Below, piece after piece: positions 45,123 through 54,126 of a stretch of 64,000 bases of DNA (within the stretch, counting starts at the first letter, position 1; every line of letters begins with the position of its first letter). The notes beneath the pieces are model-generated. The model was given only the letters and a program-made list of their open reading frames with translations. It was not told where the DNA came from and made no database searches. The position numbers and the translations under genes are program-made. Origin of the DNA: Mesorhizobium sp. 65-26 (GTDB lineage: Bacteria; Pseudomonadota; Alphaproteobacteria; Rhizobiales; Rhizobiaceae); contig MKVL01000015.1 of assembly GCA_001899205.1 (NCBI GenBank), forward strand, positions 90,300 through 154,299, given 5' to 3'.

Positions 45123-46211
45123 ATGATGGCATCGGCGCGATCGCTGTTTCGCAGGCACGCAAGGCTGGCGGTCGCCGCCGGCCTGTTCGCCCTGGCGGGG
45201 CTCGCCTCGGGGCCGGTATCGGCGCAGGAGCGGGCAAAGGACCTGTTCGGCGCCGAGAAGCTGCCGGCCGTGGGACAGCCGCGATCCTTCGGTTTCTACT
45301 CCAAGGGCTGTTTCACCGGTGGCGTCGCCATTCCCATGGACGGTCCGACCTGGCAGGTCATGCGCCCGTCGCGCAACCGCCGCTGGGGGCATCCGGCGAT
45401 GATCGCGACGATCGAGCGCCTGTCGCGCGACGCGGTCGCCGACGGCTGGCCGGGCCTGCTGATCGGCGACATCGCGCAGCCGCGCGGCGGTCCGATGACC
45501 TCCGGCCACGCCTCGCACCAGATCGGCCTCGACGCCGACATCTGGCTCACGCCGATGCCGGCGCGCAAGCTGACCCCCAGCCAGCGCGAGAGCATGAGCG
45601 CGACGCTGATGGTCGACGAGAAGACGCATCTGGTGAAGGACGCGCTGTGGACGCCGGCCCACACACGGCTGCTGAAGCGCGCCGCCAGCTATCCGCAGGT
45701 CGAGCGCATCCTGGTCAATCCCGGTATCAAGAAGAAGCTCTGCGATACGGTCACCGGTGACCGCTCCTGGCTGCGCAAGATCCGGCCCTTCTGGGGCCAC
45801 GACTATCATTTCCACATGCGCATCGGCTGCCAGCCTGGCTCCACCGGCTGCAAGGCGCAGGAGGCGACGCCGGAGGATGACGGCTGCGGCAAGCCGCTGG
45901 CATGGTGGTTCACCGAGGAACCCTGGCGTCCGGCCAAGAACCCGGACGCGCCAAAGGCGCGCGACGTCATGACGATGGCGAACCTCCCGAGGGAATGCCA
46001 GGCCGTGCTCGACGCGCCGAGCCCGCCTTCCGCCGAGGCCGCCACCTATCGCGGCGACGGCACGCCCGTCGCGGCGGCGCCGGAACCCGAGCCCCAGCCC
46101 GCGCCGCCGACGCTGTCGGCTTCAGACGCCGCGATGCCGGCGGCGGCAAGCGCGTTCGCACCGACGCCGGAGATCGGCGTTCCGCTGCCGCGCCCCCGCC
46201 CGGGCAAGTGA
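45123..46211 (+). CDS. mepA: Penicillin-insensitive murein endopeptidase MepA
   Basis: A periplasmic zinc endopeptidase of family M74 that cuts peptidoglycan cross-links, 362 residues. A signal peptide covers about residues 1-32 (LAVAAGLFALAGLASGPVSA). The zinc ligands lie in SGHASHQIGLDADIW (HX6D) and GHDYHFHMRIGC (HxH). A Pro/Ala-rich C-terminal tail of about 60 residues extends beyond the usual domain. Tandem ATGs at 45123/45126 follow GGAGGG; frames upstream to 45069 are unnecessary. Confidence 0.93.
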   Translation: MMASARSLFRRHARLAVAAGLFALAGLASGPVSAQERAKDLFGAEKLPAVGQPRSFGFYSKGCFTGGVAIPMDGPTWQVMRPSRNRRWGHPAMIATIERLSRDAVADGWPGLLIGDIAQPRGGPMTSGHASHQIGLDADIWLTPMPARKLTPSQRESMSATLMVDEKTHLVKDALWTPAHTRLLKRAASYPQVERILVNPGIKKKLCDTVTGDRSWLRKIRPFWGHDYHFHMRIGCQPGSTGCKAQEATPEDDGCGKPLAWWFTEEPWRPAKNPDAPKARDVMTMANLPRECQAVLDAPSPPSAEAATYRGDGTPVAAAPEPEPQPAPPTLSASDAAMPAAASAFAPTPEIGVPLPRPRPGK

Positions 46212-46242
46212 GGCACGGGCGCGGGAGCATCCCTGCTGAAAC

Positions 46243-46438
46243 GGTTTAAGTCTCCGGTTTTCGCGAAATCGTGGCCGTTTGGTCGCAGAACCGGTTTCTG
46301 CGCGCCATTGCCTCGAAAAGCGATTTCCCTTTTCAAACTCATGCGCTAGTCAACGAAAGAACGGCCGTGGGCCGTCTGGAGCGCCGCGCGTCCGTTCGGA
46401 TGCACAAGGGGACGCTCCAGCACTTTGATTTGCGCTAG
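46243..46438. repeat. RIME-like mosaic intergenic repeat, copy 1 (composite)
   Basis: The right part (46376-46438, GCGCCGCGCGTCC to CAGCACTTTGATTTGCGC) matches the repeats at 50949 and 56231. The left part ends in TTTTCAAACTCATGCGC, which matches their far end. The region therefore looks like a rearranged or mosaic copy. No gene is present between mepA and glk. Confidence 0.65.
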
Positions 46439-46460
46439 GTGCCGGGGACGGACGACAGGC

Positions 46461-47483
46461 ATGCCAACTACAAACGACAGCGACACCTCGTTGCGCTTTC
46501 CGATCCTGATCGGCGATATCGGCGGCACCAATGCGCGCTTCTCGATCGTGCCCGACGCGCAATCGGAGGCCAGCGAACCGGTCATCGTGCAGACCGCCAA
46601 TTTCGCCACCATCGACGACGCCATCCGCTCGGCGGTGCTCGATCGTTCGTCTATCCGGCCGAACTCCGCCGTGCTGGCCGTGGCTGGCCCGGTCGACAGT
46701 GACGAGATCCAGCTCACCAACTGCCCCTGGATCGTCAAGCCGAGGCAGATGATCGCCAATCTCGGGCTGAGCGACATCGTCGTGCTCAACGATTTCGAGG
46801 CGCAGGCGCTCGCCGTGGTGGCGCTGGGCGAGGAGCACATGGAAAAGATCGGCGGCGGCGCGCCGGAGCCGGCCGCGGGGCGCGTGGTGCTCGGGCCGGG
46901 CACCGGCCTCGGCGTCGCCGGGCTGGTCTATGCGCTCGACCACTGGATCCCGGTGCCGGGCGAGGGCGGCCACATGGATATCGGCCCGCGCACGCCGCGC
47001 GATTTCGAGGTGTTCCCGCATATAGAGAAGCTGGAAGGCCGCATCTCCGGCGAGCAGATCCTGTGCGGGCGCGGGCTGGTCAATGTCTACCGGGCGGTGG
47101 CCATGGTCGACGGCAAGCCGGCGCCGTTCACGACGCCAGCCGAAGTCACCGCCGCGGCGCTGGCGGGGACCGACCCGGTCGCCGAGGAAGCGCTGGAGAC
47201 GTTCGTCACCTGCCTCGGGCGCACGGCGGGCGACCTTGCCCTGGTGTTCATGAGCCGTGGCGGTGTCTTCCTCACCGGCGGCATCGCGCAGAAGATCATC
47301 CCGGCCCTCAAGGCGGGCAATTTCCGCGCCGCCTTCGAGGACAAGGCACCGCACAGCGAGCTGATGCGCACCATGCCGGTCTATGTCATCACCCACCCGC
47401 TGGCCGCCCTTTCAGGCCTGGCGGCCTATGCGCGCAACCCGTCGCTCTTCGGCGTGCAGACGGCCGGGCGTCGCTGGCGATAG
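46461..47483 (+). CDS. glk: Glucokinase
   Basis: ATP-dependent glucokinase of the proteobacterial Glk (ROK-unlike) family, 340 residues. Phosphate-1 motif [13 protein letters not shown] (about residues 15-27), [37 protein letters not shown] and [11 protein letters not shown] are all present. ATG 46461 is used; the frame continues upstream into a repeat (46425), which is not expected to be coding. It lies downstream of a mosaic repeat, on its own transcript or read together with the ABC gene 128 nt later. Confidence 0.95.
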   Translation: MPTTNDSDTSLRFPILIGDIGGTNARFSIVPDAQSEASEPVIVQTANFATIDDAIRSAVLDRSSIRPNSAVLAVAGPVDSDEIQLTNCPWIVKPRQMIANLGLSDIVVLNDFEAQALAVVALGEEHMEKIGGGAPEPAAGRVVLGPGTGLGVAGLVYALDHWIPVPGEGGHMDIGPRTPRDFEVFPHIEKLEGRISGEQILCGRGLVNVYRAVAMVDGKPAPFTTPAEVTAAALAGTDPVAEEALETFVTCLGRTAGDLALVFMSRGGVFLTGGIAQKIIPALKAGNFRAAFEDKAPHSELMRTMPVYVITHPLAALSGLAAYARNPSLFGVQTAGRRWR

Positions 47484-47610
47484 CGCGATTTCAGCGCGAA
47501 GCGGCTTTTCGCACGGCGCGAAGTTTGGCGACCGGGCATAGGCAAGCCGCCGTCATGACGCTAAGAGGGGGGCCAAATCCGAAACCCGGCCACCCAGCGG
47601 AAGCGACGAC

Positions 47611-49470
47611 GTGCCCGAACTGAGAATACCACCTCCGGACCAGAAGGCCCGCCCCGGCGAGATCGCCTCGGTGGTGCGCCGCATCATCGCGGAGAATGGC
47701 CGCGACTATCGCGGGTCCTACGTGCTGGCGGTCCTGTGCCTGCTGGTCGTCTCCGGAACGACGGCGCTGACCGCCTGGATCATGAGCCCGGTGGTCAACA
47801 GGATCTTCGTCGAGCGGCGCGCCGACCTTGTGGCGGCGATATGCGGCGTGATCGTCGTCGCCTTCATCCTGCGTGGGCTTGCCACCTACGGCCAGGCCGT
47901 GACGCTCGCCAGGATCGGCAACAATCTGGTCGCCCGCTACCAGCGCCGGGTGTTCGAGCAGTTGATGAAGCTCGGGGTCGATTTTTTCAACGACACCCGT
48001 TCCGGCCGCCTCGCCGCCCAGATCAACGAGAACGTCAACGGCATACGCGACCTCTTGTCGATGACGCTGACCTCGCTGGCGCGCGACGCGGTGACGCTGA
48101 TCGGCCTGATCGGCGTCATGGTCTACCAGGATCCGCTGCTGTCGCTGTCGGCGCTGCTGATCGGCCCACCGCTGATCTACACGGTGACGCATCTGCAGCG
48201 CCGCTTGCGCCGCATCACGCGCGAATCCGTGCAGATCAACTCGCGCCTGATCGGCGCCATGCAGGAGGCGACGCAGGGCATAGCCATCGTCAAGGCTTTT
48301 ACCATGGAGGACGAGCTGACGCGTCGCATCGGCGTGCTCGTCACCGACGCCGAGCAGCGCGCCAACAAGATCGCGCGTGTTTCCGAACGCCTGTCGCCCA
48401 TCTCGGACATGCTTGCCGGCTTTGCTGTCGCCGGCGTCATCGCCTATTCCGGCTATCGGGCCGCCGTGCTCGGCGAGCCACCGGGCGAGGTCTTTTCCTT
48501 CATCACGGCGCTGCTGCTGGCCTATGATCCCGCCCGCCGGCTGGCGCGCGTGCAGGTGGGCATGGAGCGCGCCCTGGTCAACGCGCGCATGATCTATGAA
48601 CTGCTCGATCTCGAACCGAAGCAGCGCGACGTGCCGGGCGCCGTCGAGCTGAGGGTCAGCACGGGCGAGGTCCGCTTCAACGACCTGACCTTCGGCTATA
48701 CGCCCGAGGCGCCGGTGCTGCGCAATCTGAGCTTCACCGCCGCCGCCGGCAAGATGACCGCGATCGTTGGCGCCTCGGGTGCCGGCAAGTCGACGCTGGT
48801 GGCGCTGCTGCAGCGCTTCTACGACCTCGACGGCGGCAGCATCGAGATCGACGGCCAGGACATTTCCAAGGTCACCAAGCAGTCGCTGCGCGGCTCGATC
48901 GCCTATGTCTCGCAGCAGCCCTATCTGTTCGAGGGCACCATCCGCGACAACATCCGCTACGGGCGCCTGTCGGCCACCGACAGGGACATCGAGGTGGCCG
49001 CCGTCCAGGCCGCGGCCGACGACTTCATCCGCCAGCAGCCGGAAGGCTACGACACGCCGGTCGGCGAAAACGGCGTGACGCTGTCGGGCGGCCAGCGCCA
49101 GCGCGTCTCGATCGCCCGCGCCATCGTCCGCCGGGCGCCCGTGCTGCTGCTGGACGAGGCCACCTCGGCGCTCGACAACGAGGCGGAGGCGCGCGTTCAG
49201 CAGGCCCTTACCCATGTGATGGAAGGCCGCACCACCATCGTCATCGCGCACCGCCTGTCGACCGTCGTCAACGCCGACCACATCGTCGTGCTGGAAGAGG
49301 GGCGGCTGGTCGAGGAAGGCACGCATGCCTCGCTGATGGCCGATCCGCACAGCGCCTATGCCCGCTTCCACCGCGTGCAGGGCGCCAAGGGGCTCGGGCT
49401 TGTCGACGACGCCAAGCCGATTCAAACTGAAGCGCCGGACGAGCCGGCAACGGTCGGGAGCAGTTCATGA
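47611..49470 (+). CDS. ABC exporter with fused membrane and ATPase domains (MsbA-like)
   Basis: A 619-residue half-transporter: six membrane helices (residues about 35-330), then the ATPase with Walker [11 protein letters not shown]-loop [10 protein letters not shown], signature [15 protein letters not shown], Walker [13 protein letters not shown] and H-loop IAHRLST. It is MsbA/lipid-flippase or multidrug-like. GTG 47611 has GGAAG 8 nt upstream. The stop overlaps dapB (ATGA). A homodimer is expected; the cargo is unknown, with lipid A-core or drugs being the usual candidates. Confidence 0.92.
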   Translation: MPELRIPPPDQKARPGEIASVVRRIIAENGRDYRGSYVLAVLCLLVVSGTTALTAWIMSPVVNRIFVERRADLVAAICGVIVVAFILRGLATYGQAVTLARIGNNLVARYQRRVFEQLMKLGVDFFNDTRSGRLAAQINENVNGIRDLLSMTLTSLARDAVTLIGLIGVMVYQDPLLSLSALLIGPPLIYTVTHLQRRLRRITRESVQINSRLIGAMQEATQGIAIVKAFTMEDELTRRIGVLVTDAEQRANKIARVSERLSPISDMLAGFAVAGVIAYSGYRAAVLGEPPGEVFSFITALLLAYDPARRLARVQVGMERALVNARMIYELLDLEPKQRDVPGAVELRVSTGEVRFNDLTFGYTPEAPVLRNLSFTAAAGKMTAIVGASGAGKSTLVALLQRFYDLDGGSIEIDGQDISKVTKQSLRGSIAYVSQQPYLFEGTIRDNIRYGRLSATDRDIEVAAVQAAADDFIRQQPEGYDTPVGENGVTLSGGQRQRVSIARAIVRRAPVLLLDEATSALDNEAEARVQQALTHVMEGRTTIVIAHRLSTVVNADHIVVLEEGRLVEEGTHASLMADPHSAYARFHRVQGAKGLGLVDDAKPIQTEAPDEPATVGSSS

Positions 49471-50294
49471 GCGAAGAGCAGGCGCGCGAGATGGGCCTCG
49501 TGGTGGTGGGCGCCGCCGGCCGCATGGGCCAGACGCTGATCCGGGCGATCGCCACCATCGCGGGCGCGCGCGTCGTCGGCGCGGTAGAGCGCGCCGGTTC
49601 GCCCGACATCGGCAAGGATGCCGGCACGCTCGCCGGCGTCGGCGAGATCGGCGTGCCGATCACCGACGATCCGCTTCCGGTCTTCGCCAGGGCCGACGGC
49701 GTGCTCGATTTCACGACGCCGGCCGCGAGCATCGAGTTCGCCGGCTACGCGGCGCAGGCGCGCATCGTGCATGTCATCGGCACCACCGGCTGCTCGGCGG
49801 CGGACGATGCCGCGATCGCGGCCGCCGCCCGCCATGCGACGATCGTCAAGTCGGGCAATATGAGCCTTGGCGTCAATCTGCTGGCGGTGCTGGTCGAACA
49901 GGCCGCGGCCGCGCTCTCCGCCGACGATTTCGACATCGAGATTCTCGAAATGCATCACCGCAACAAGGTCGACGCGCCGTCGGGCACGGCGCTTCTGCTC
50001 GGCGAGGCGGCGGCGAAGGGACGTGAGATCGGCCTGCGCGACAACAGCGTGCGCGTGCGCGACGGCCATACCGGCGCGCGCCAGACGGGCTCCATCGGCT
50101 TCGCCACGCTACGCGGCGGCTCGGTGGTCGGCGACCACAGCGTGATCCTGGCTGGCACCGGCGAGCGTGTCACCCTGTCCCACCATGCCGAGGACCGCGC
50201 GATATTCGCCCGTGGCGCCGTCAAGGCGGCGCTCTGGGCGCGCGGCAAGAAGCCCGGACTCTATTCGATGCGGGACGTGCTCGGCCTCGCCTGA
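49467..50294 (+). CDS. dapB: 4-hydroxy-tetrahydrodipicolinate reductase
   Basis: Diaminopimelate and lysine pathway enzyme, NAD(P)H-dependent, 275 residues. Rossmann motif [16 protein letters not shown] (residues about 13-28), VIGTTGCS, and the active-site segment [16 protein letters not shown] with the catalytic His pair and Lys; C-terminal [20 protein letters not shown]. It overlaps the ABC exporter stop by 4 nt. It is followed after 34 nt by gpmA, so a three-gene operon is likely. Confidence 0.96.
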   Translation: MSEEQAREMGLVVVGAAGRMGQTLIRAIATIAGARVVGAVERAGSPDIGKDAGTLAGVGEIGVPITDDPLPVFARADGVLDFTTPAASIEFAGYAAQARIVHVIGTTGCSAADDAAIAAAARHATIVKSGNMSLGVNLLAVLVEQAAAALSADDFDIEILEMHHRNKVDAPSGTALLLGEAAAKGREIGLRDNSVRVRDGHTGARQTGSIGFATLRGGSVVGDHSVILAGTGERVTLSHHAEDRAIFARGAVKAALWARGKKPGLYSMRDVLGLA

Positions 50295-50328
50295 CACGTC
50301 GTTCTTGCGAAACCCTGAAGGAGCAAAC

Positions 50329-50949
50329 ATGTCGAGAACCCTCGTGCTCGTCCGTCACGGCCAGAGCGAATGGAACCTGAAGAACCTGTTCACCGGCTGG
50401 CGCGACGTCGACCTGACCGAGCAGGGCAATGCCGAGGCGCTTGCCGCCGGCGAGAAGCTCAAGGCGCGCGGCCTGAAATTCGATATCGCCTACACCTCGG
50501 CGCTGAAGCGGGCGCAGAAGACCTGCCAGCACATTCTCGACGTGGTCGGCCAGGGCGACCTCAAGACCATCCGCGACCAGGCGCTCAACGAGCGCGACTA
50601 TGGCGACCTCTCCGGCCTCAACAAGGACGACGCGCGCAAGAAGTGGGGCGAGGAGCAGGTGCATGTCTGGCGCCGCTCCTACGACATCGCCCCGCCCGGC
50701 GGCGAAAGCCTGAAGGACACCGGCGCGCGCGTCTGGCCCTACTATCTGCACGAGGTGCAGCCGCACGTGCTGCGCGGCGAGACCGTGCTGGTCGCGGCGC
50801 ATGGCAATTCGTTGCGCGCGCTGATCATGGCGCTGGACGGCAAGTCGGGCGAGGAGATCGTCAAGCTGGAACTCGGCACCGGCGTGCCGGTCGTCTACAC
50901 GCTCAACGCCGATTCGACCGTGGCCTCCAAGGAAGTGCTGGAAGGCTAG
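50329..50949 (+). CDS. gpmA: 2,3-bisphosphoglycerate-dependent phosphoglycerate mutase
   Basis: Glycolytic and gluconeogenic mutase, 206 residues, the short alphaproteobacterial form. Catalytic [12 protein letters not shown] with His 10, [25 protein letters not shown] and [12 protein letters not shown] with the second His are present. AAGGAG (50318-50323) precedes ATG 50329. It closes the ABC-dapB-gpmA run and is followed by a RIME-like repeat. Confidence 0.96.
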   Translation: MSRTLVLVRHGQSEWNLKNLFTGWRDVDLTEQGNAEALAAGEKLKARGLKFDIAYTSALKRAQKTCQHILDVVGQGDLKTIRDQALNERDYGDLSGLNKDDARKKWGEEQVHVWRRSYDIAPPGGESLKDTGARVWPYYLHEVQPHVLRGETVLVAAHGNSLRALIMALDGKSGEEIVKLELGTGVPVVYTLNADSTVASKEVLEG

Positions 50950-51050
50950 CGCATGACCTCGAAAATCGGGACCGGTTTTCGGAAAGGATCATGCGCCAAA
51001 TCAAAGTGGTAGAGCGTCCTTTGCGCGTCCGAGGGACGCGCGGCGCTCTA
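50949..51050. repeat. RIME-like intergenic repeat, copy 2
   Basis: A 102-bp element with GCGCATGACCTCGAAAATCG and CGGTTTTCGGAAAGGATCAT at one end, AATCAAAGTGGTAGAGCGTC in the middle, and a GCGCGTCC / GGACGCGC hairpin at the other. It is homologous in inverted orientation to 56231-56332 and partly to 46376-46438. It begins at the gpmA stop. Confidence 0.75.
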
Positions 51051-51176
51051 GCCGGCAAACGGTTCGTGGGCCGCGACAAAAGAGCTGGAGGACAAAATCC
51101 GGCGCGCCAGCGCCGGATTTGCATGCCGCTTCGGGCGACTTTCACCGTCCCGGCCCCACGCATCGAAAAAAGCGCG

Positions 51177-51205
51177 TTGACACCGCTCCGAAGCCCGCTT
51201 ACATG
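51177..51205 (+). promoter_or_regulatory. Promoter of tRNA-Leu
   Basis: A perfect -35 TTGACA (51177-51182), 17-bp spacer, -10-like TACATG (51200-51205). The tRNA 5-prime end is 12 nt further, so transcription would begin a few bases before the mature tRNA. The -35 lies beyond the upstream repeat. Confidence 0.7.
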
Positions 51206-51216
51206 AGCGCCCACCA

Positions 51217-51301
51217 GCCCAGATGGCGGAATTGGTAGACGCGCACGGTTCAGGTCCGTGTTCCGCAAGGAGTGGAGGTTCGAGTCCTCTTCTGGGCACC
51301 A
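51217..51301 (+). tRNA. tRNA-Leu (anticodon CAG)
   Basis: An 85-nt type II tRNA with encoded CCA. The acceptor stem GCCCAGA / TCTGGGC is perfect, followed by A and CCA. The D-loop is AATTGGTAGACGC; the anticodon stem CACGG / CCGTG encloses TTCAGGT with anticodon CAG; a long variable arm follows (TTCCGCAAGGAG); the T-arm is GGTTCGAGTCC. It reads CUG, the main Leu codon in this GC-rich genome. Confidence 0.97.
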
Positions 51302-51424
51302 TCTTTCCCGACTACCAACGGGATCAGCAACATAAGCCTCTTCAAGTCTTGACGTCAGCCTCTCAGCGGGCTCGATGCAATTGCCGATGCCTCGGCCTTC
51401 CCAGCGAACCCTAGGGCAATATGC

Positions 51425-52177
51425 TCAGAACTTCTGGTTGAGCATGGGATAGCCGCCTTCCCAGGGATTGTCTTGCGGCTCCAGCACGATGGGGAACGGC
51501 ACCCGCACGCCGTGGCGCTGCCGCAGGGCCCAGATCACCGAGCCGGCTATGTCCTCCGGTGTCAGCAGCCGGTCACGGTGCGTTGGCTCGAGCGTGAGGC
51601 CCATGTCGGTGTGCACCAGTCCGGGACAGATGGACAGGCAATGGATGCCGCGCGCGCCGTATTCCTCGGAGATGAAATTGGTCAGCGCGTTCAGCGCATG
51701 CTTGCTCAGGCCGTAGATGGATTCCCCGACGAAGAAACGGATCCCCGAGACCGAGCTGATGTTGACGATATGTCCCGACCCGCGCTCGACCATGCGCGGC
51801 AGCACCCGTTTCGCCAGCAGGAACGCGGCCCTGACGTTGACCGACATCACCGCGTCCCATTCCTCGACGGAATAGTCGGTCAGCGGCTTTCCCTTGGGCA
51901 GTATCCCGGCATTGTTCACGAGCACGTCGACCGGGCCGAATTGCGCCTCGGTCGCGGCCACCAGCGCCTCGCAGTCCTGCGCCCGCGCGACATCGCCCAC
52001 ATGAATGGCGGCATCGCCGCCAAGCTCGCCGATCGCCTGCACGGTCTGTCGCAATTGCTCCGGCCGGCGCCCGGCGATCATCACGCGGGCTCCCTCGGCG
52101 GCCAGCGCCTTCGCGATTGCCGCGCCGATGCCGCTTCCGCCGCCCGTCACCAGCGCCACTTTTCCCTTGATGTCCAA
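51425..52177 (-). CDS. Short-chain dehydrogenase/reductase
   Basis: A 250-residue classical SDR. Cofactor motif VTGGGSGIGAAIA (residues 10-22), NNAG near 88, catalytic Ser in VNISSVSG, and YGLSKHA (YxxxK). It resembles 3-oxoacyl-ACP reductase or sugar/alcohol dehydrogenases; the substrate cannot be set. It is convergent with the tRNA gene. A partial GntR-like site (ATTGGTATTACATT at 52224-52237) lies about 50 nt upstream of the start. Confidence 0.9.
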   Translation of the reverse strand: MDIKGKVALVTGGGSGIGAAIAKALAAEGARVMIAGRRPEQLRQTVQAIGELGGDAAIHVGDVARAQDCEALVAATEAQFGPVDVLVNNAGILPKGKPLTDYSVEEWDAVMSVNVRAAFLLAKRVLPRMVERGSGHIVNISSVSGIRFFVGESIYGLSKHALNALTNFISEEYGARGIHCLSICPGLVHTDMGLTLEPTHRDRLLTPEDIAGSVIWALRQRHGVRVPFPIVLEPQDNPWEGGYPMLNQKF

Positions 52178-52365
52178 GACCCCCTCCCTGCCCGAACGCC
52201 CGCGCCGCGCGCGGTGTCGGTCAATTGGTATTACATTCAGGGGAATGCCGCCAATGACGTGCAGCGCGACAGGCGGCGGGTCTGGCTAAAGCTTTGGACG
52301 GAAAGGGAGCCGATTGTCCGTGACGGAGCGCGGGCGGCCGATCAAGGCCGCCGGCGCATGGCTCG

Positions 52366-52542
52366 CTACTTCACCGAGCCGGTGATGGTCCGGTCGACGT
52401 CAGGAACCGATTTGCGGTCGTTGCCGGCCAGCGCGCCGATGATCAGCAGGCTGATGATGACCGGCACGAACAGGATGCCCACGCGGGCCTGGACGTAGAA
52501 GATGGCGCGCCACTCGCCGCGCTTGTCAGGGCTGTCGCTCAT
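52366..52542 (-). CDS. Small single-helix membrane protein, 58 residues
   Basis: ATG 52542 to TAG 52366 encodes MSDSPDKRGEWRAIFYVQAR, a hydrophobic helix ILFVPVIISLLIIGALAG, then NDRKSVPDVDRTITGSVK. The charged N-terminus, one membrane span and a polar C-terminus look like a real small membrane protein rather than chance. It lies divergent from the secreted Cys-rich protein gene. No family is recognised. Confidence 0.65.
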   Translation of the reverse strand: MSDSPDKRGEWRAIFYVQARVGILFVPVIISLLIIGALAGNDRKSVPDVDRTITGSVK

Positions 52543-52728
52543 GATACTCGTTCTGTATTGCCCCTCGCGCCGTCACATAGCCGCGAAGCGTTAAGCAAGT
52601 GTTCGTGACTTCGTTAACCCGGCCGTTTGCGACGCCGATTTTCCCGCCTCCGCGCTGCCCTCGCCTGCCGCGCGAGGCTATACCGGTAGGATCCGATTCG
52701 GGCGACCGCGTGGCGGGAGGATTTGGAC

Positions 52729-53091
52729 ATGAAAGGCATGCGCGGCCTGGTGCTCCTGGGCCTCTTCGTCCTTGGCGCTGCGCCGGTCGCGGCCGCCGAC
52801 ATGTCGCTCTACGTCAAGAACCAGCGTTCCGACGGTGTCGCGCTCGAACTGTTCAGCCGCGACCGCGATACGGTCTGGCCGGGCGGCGACAAGGTCTTCC
52901 TCATCGATCCGCGCGCGCGCAAGTCGGTGCCCATCTCCTGCAATCAGGGCGAGCGCCTGTGCTGGGGCGCCTGGGTCAATGGCAACGACAGGCTCTCCGC
53001 CGGCGTAGGGCCCGACAACGACCAGCCCTGCGACACCTGCTGCTTCATCTGCGTGGAGCATTCGACGGAAACCATCGACCTCGCCGAGTAG
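52729..53091 (+). CDS. Secreted Cys-rich hypothetical protein
   Basis: A 120-residue protein with a clear signal peptide (MKGMRGLVLLGLFVLGAAPV, cleavage near AAA-D). The mature domain begins MSLYVKNQRSDGVALELFSR and has six Cys (71, 78, 101, 104, 105, 108), four of them in the CDTCCFIC block, suggesting disulfides or metal binding. GGGAGG lies 8 nt before ATG 52729. It is not assigned to a known family by eye. It precedes the CDGSH gene on the same strand with a 91-nt gap. Confidence 0.8.
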   Translation: MKGMRGLVLLGLFVLGAAPVAAADMSLYVKNQRSDGVALELFSRDRDTVWPGGDKVFLIDPRARKSVPISCNQGERLCWGAWVNGNDRLSAGVGPDNDQPCDTCCFICVEHSTETIDLAE

Positions 53092-53182
53092 GGTTCCGTC
53101 GAGCATAGCGCGTGGCCATTCGGCCAGCTTGACGCCGATGACGCCATGGCCCTAGCCTGCGGGCGGAACAGGAGACCTACCC

Positions 53183-53809
53183 ATGGCAGGCACGGTCGAA
53201 GGCGACAAGATCGACGTCGGTTTCTCAGGCAAGCGCTGCATCCACTCGCGCAACTGCGTCCTTGGCGACCCCCACGTCTTCGTGCCCAACGCCCCCGGCG
53301 AATGGATCCATCCCGACGCCGCCAGCGTCGAGCGCATCGTCGCCATCGCCGAAAGCTGTCCGTCGGGCGCCATCACCTATGTCCGCAAGGATGGCGGGCC
53401 GCAGGAGAAGCCGCCCGTCGTCAACACGGTGCGGGTGCGCGAGAACGGGCCGCTCGCGGTCCATGCAGAGATCGTGCTCGACGGCGAAACCTTCTTCCGC
53501 GCCACGCTCTGCCGGTGCGGCGCATCCGAGAACAAGCCGTTCTGCGACGGCAGCCACACCAAGGCGGGCTTCGCCGCCACCGGCGAGCCGGCGCTGAAGG
53601 AGCCACAGGTACTGGAAGCGCGGGACGGTCCGCTCACCGTGACGCCCACCGCCAACGGCCCGCTCAAGCTGGAAGGCAATGCCGAGATCGTCACCGGCAC
53701 CGGCCACACCATCGCCCGCACCACGAAGGTTTTCCTCTGCCGCTGCGGCCATTCGGCCAACAAGCCGTTCTGCGACGGCTCGCACAAGCGGGTCGGCTTC
53801 GAGGGGTAG
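53183..53809 (+). CDS. CDGSH iron-sulfur protein with N-terminal 4Fe-4S-type domain
   Basis: A 208-residue iron-sulfur protein. Residues about 10-68 form a Fer4_19 (DUF1271)-like domain with Cys 19, 25 and 59 (KRCIHSRNC, ESCPSGAI). Two CDGSH motifs follow: CRCGASENKPFCDGSH (Cys 110, 112, 121, His 125) and CRCGHSANKPFCDGSH (Cys 186, 188, 197, His 201), each able to hold a 3Cys-1His 2Fe-2S cluster. Three clusters in one short chain suggest electron transfer or cluster transfer. The partner is not evident. Confidence 0.92.
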   Translation: MAGTVEGDKIDVGFSGKRCIHSRNCVLGDPHVFVPNAPGEWIHPDAASVERIVAIAESCPSGAITYVRKDGGPQEKPPVVNTVRVRENGPLAVHAEIVLDGETFFRATLCRCGASENKPFCDGSHTKAGFAATGEPALKEPQVLEARDGPLTVTPTANGPLKLEGNAEIVTGTGHTIARTTKVFLCRCGHSANKPFCDGSHKRVGFEG

Positions 53810-53821
53810 CGCGTTCGCGAT

Positions 53822-53889
53822 TCGTCATCCTAGGGCGGAGCAAGGCGCGAAGCGACGCGCGCAGACCCTAGGATCCATGCCGTTACGTT
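53822..53889. repeat. Repeat family A copy 6
   Basis: It opens with TCGTCATCCTAGGGCGGAGC and closes with GACCCTAGGATCCATGCCG; the arms ATCCTAGGG / CCCTAGGAT are perfect. Layout equals copy 2 at 20866, with a different central segment. Confidence 0.75.
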
Positions 53890-53940
53890 AAGGCATTGCA
53901 GCGATTACAGATTTTGCGCCGTTGCACCCCACGGCAAAGG

Positions 53941-53981
53941 TCATGGCATGGATCCTCGGGTCAAGCCCGAGGATGACGACC
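53941..53981. repeat. Repeat family A copy 7 (inverted)
   Basis: TCATGGCATGGATCCTCGGG then TCAAGCCCGAGGATGACGAC, nearly identical to 21021-21060 and inverted relative to 39421-39460. Confidence 0.75.
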
Positions 53982-54126
53982 GCGAGAGGCCGGCGGGACA
54001 GCACCCCCTCTGACCTGCCGGCTCCCCGAGGCGGAGACGAACTGGCCCATCCCTCCCTGCTTTATCCGCCAGCCCGTATCGGCTAAGGGCAGGCAACAAC
54101 GTTTCTTGTTCCGGACCGCCGCCCAA

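Larger units (their letters stand above)
53810..54126. other. 317-bp intergenic region with two repeats
   Basis: This gap lies between the CDGSH gene and the HyuA-like gene, both on plus. It carries two copies of repeat family A in opposite orientation. The rest holds no gene and no clear promoter. Confidence 0.6.

Noticed and set aside
47491-49425. 644-codon minus-strand frame opposite the ABC exporter
   Set aside because: Shadow of a gene with complete ABC motifs.
52224-52237. GntR-like site ATTGGTATTACATT upstream of the SDR gene
   Set aside because: Only one half of the palindrome fits well and no GntR gene is nearby; noted but not called as an operator.
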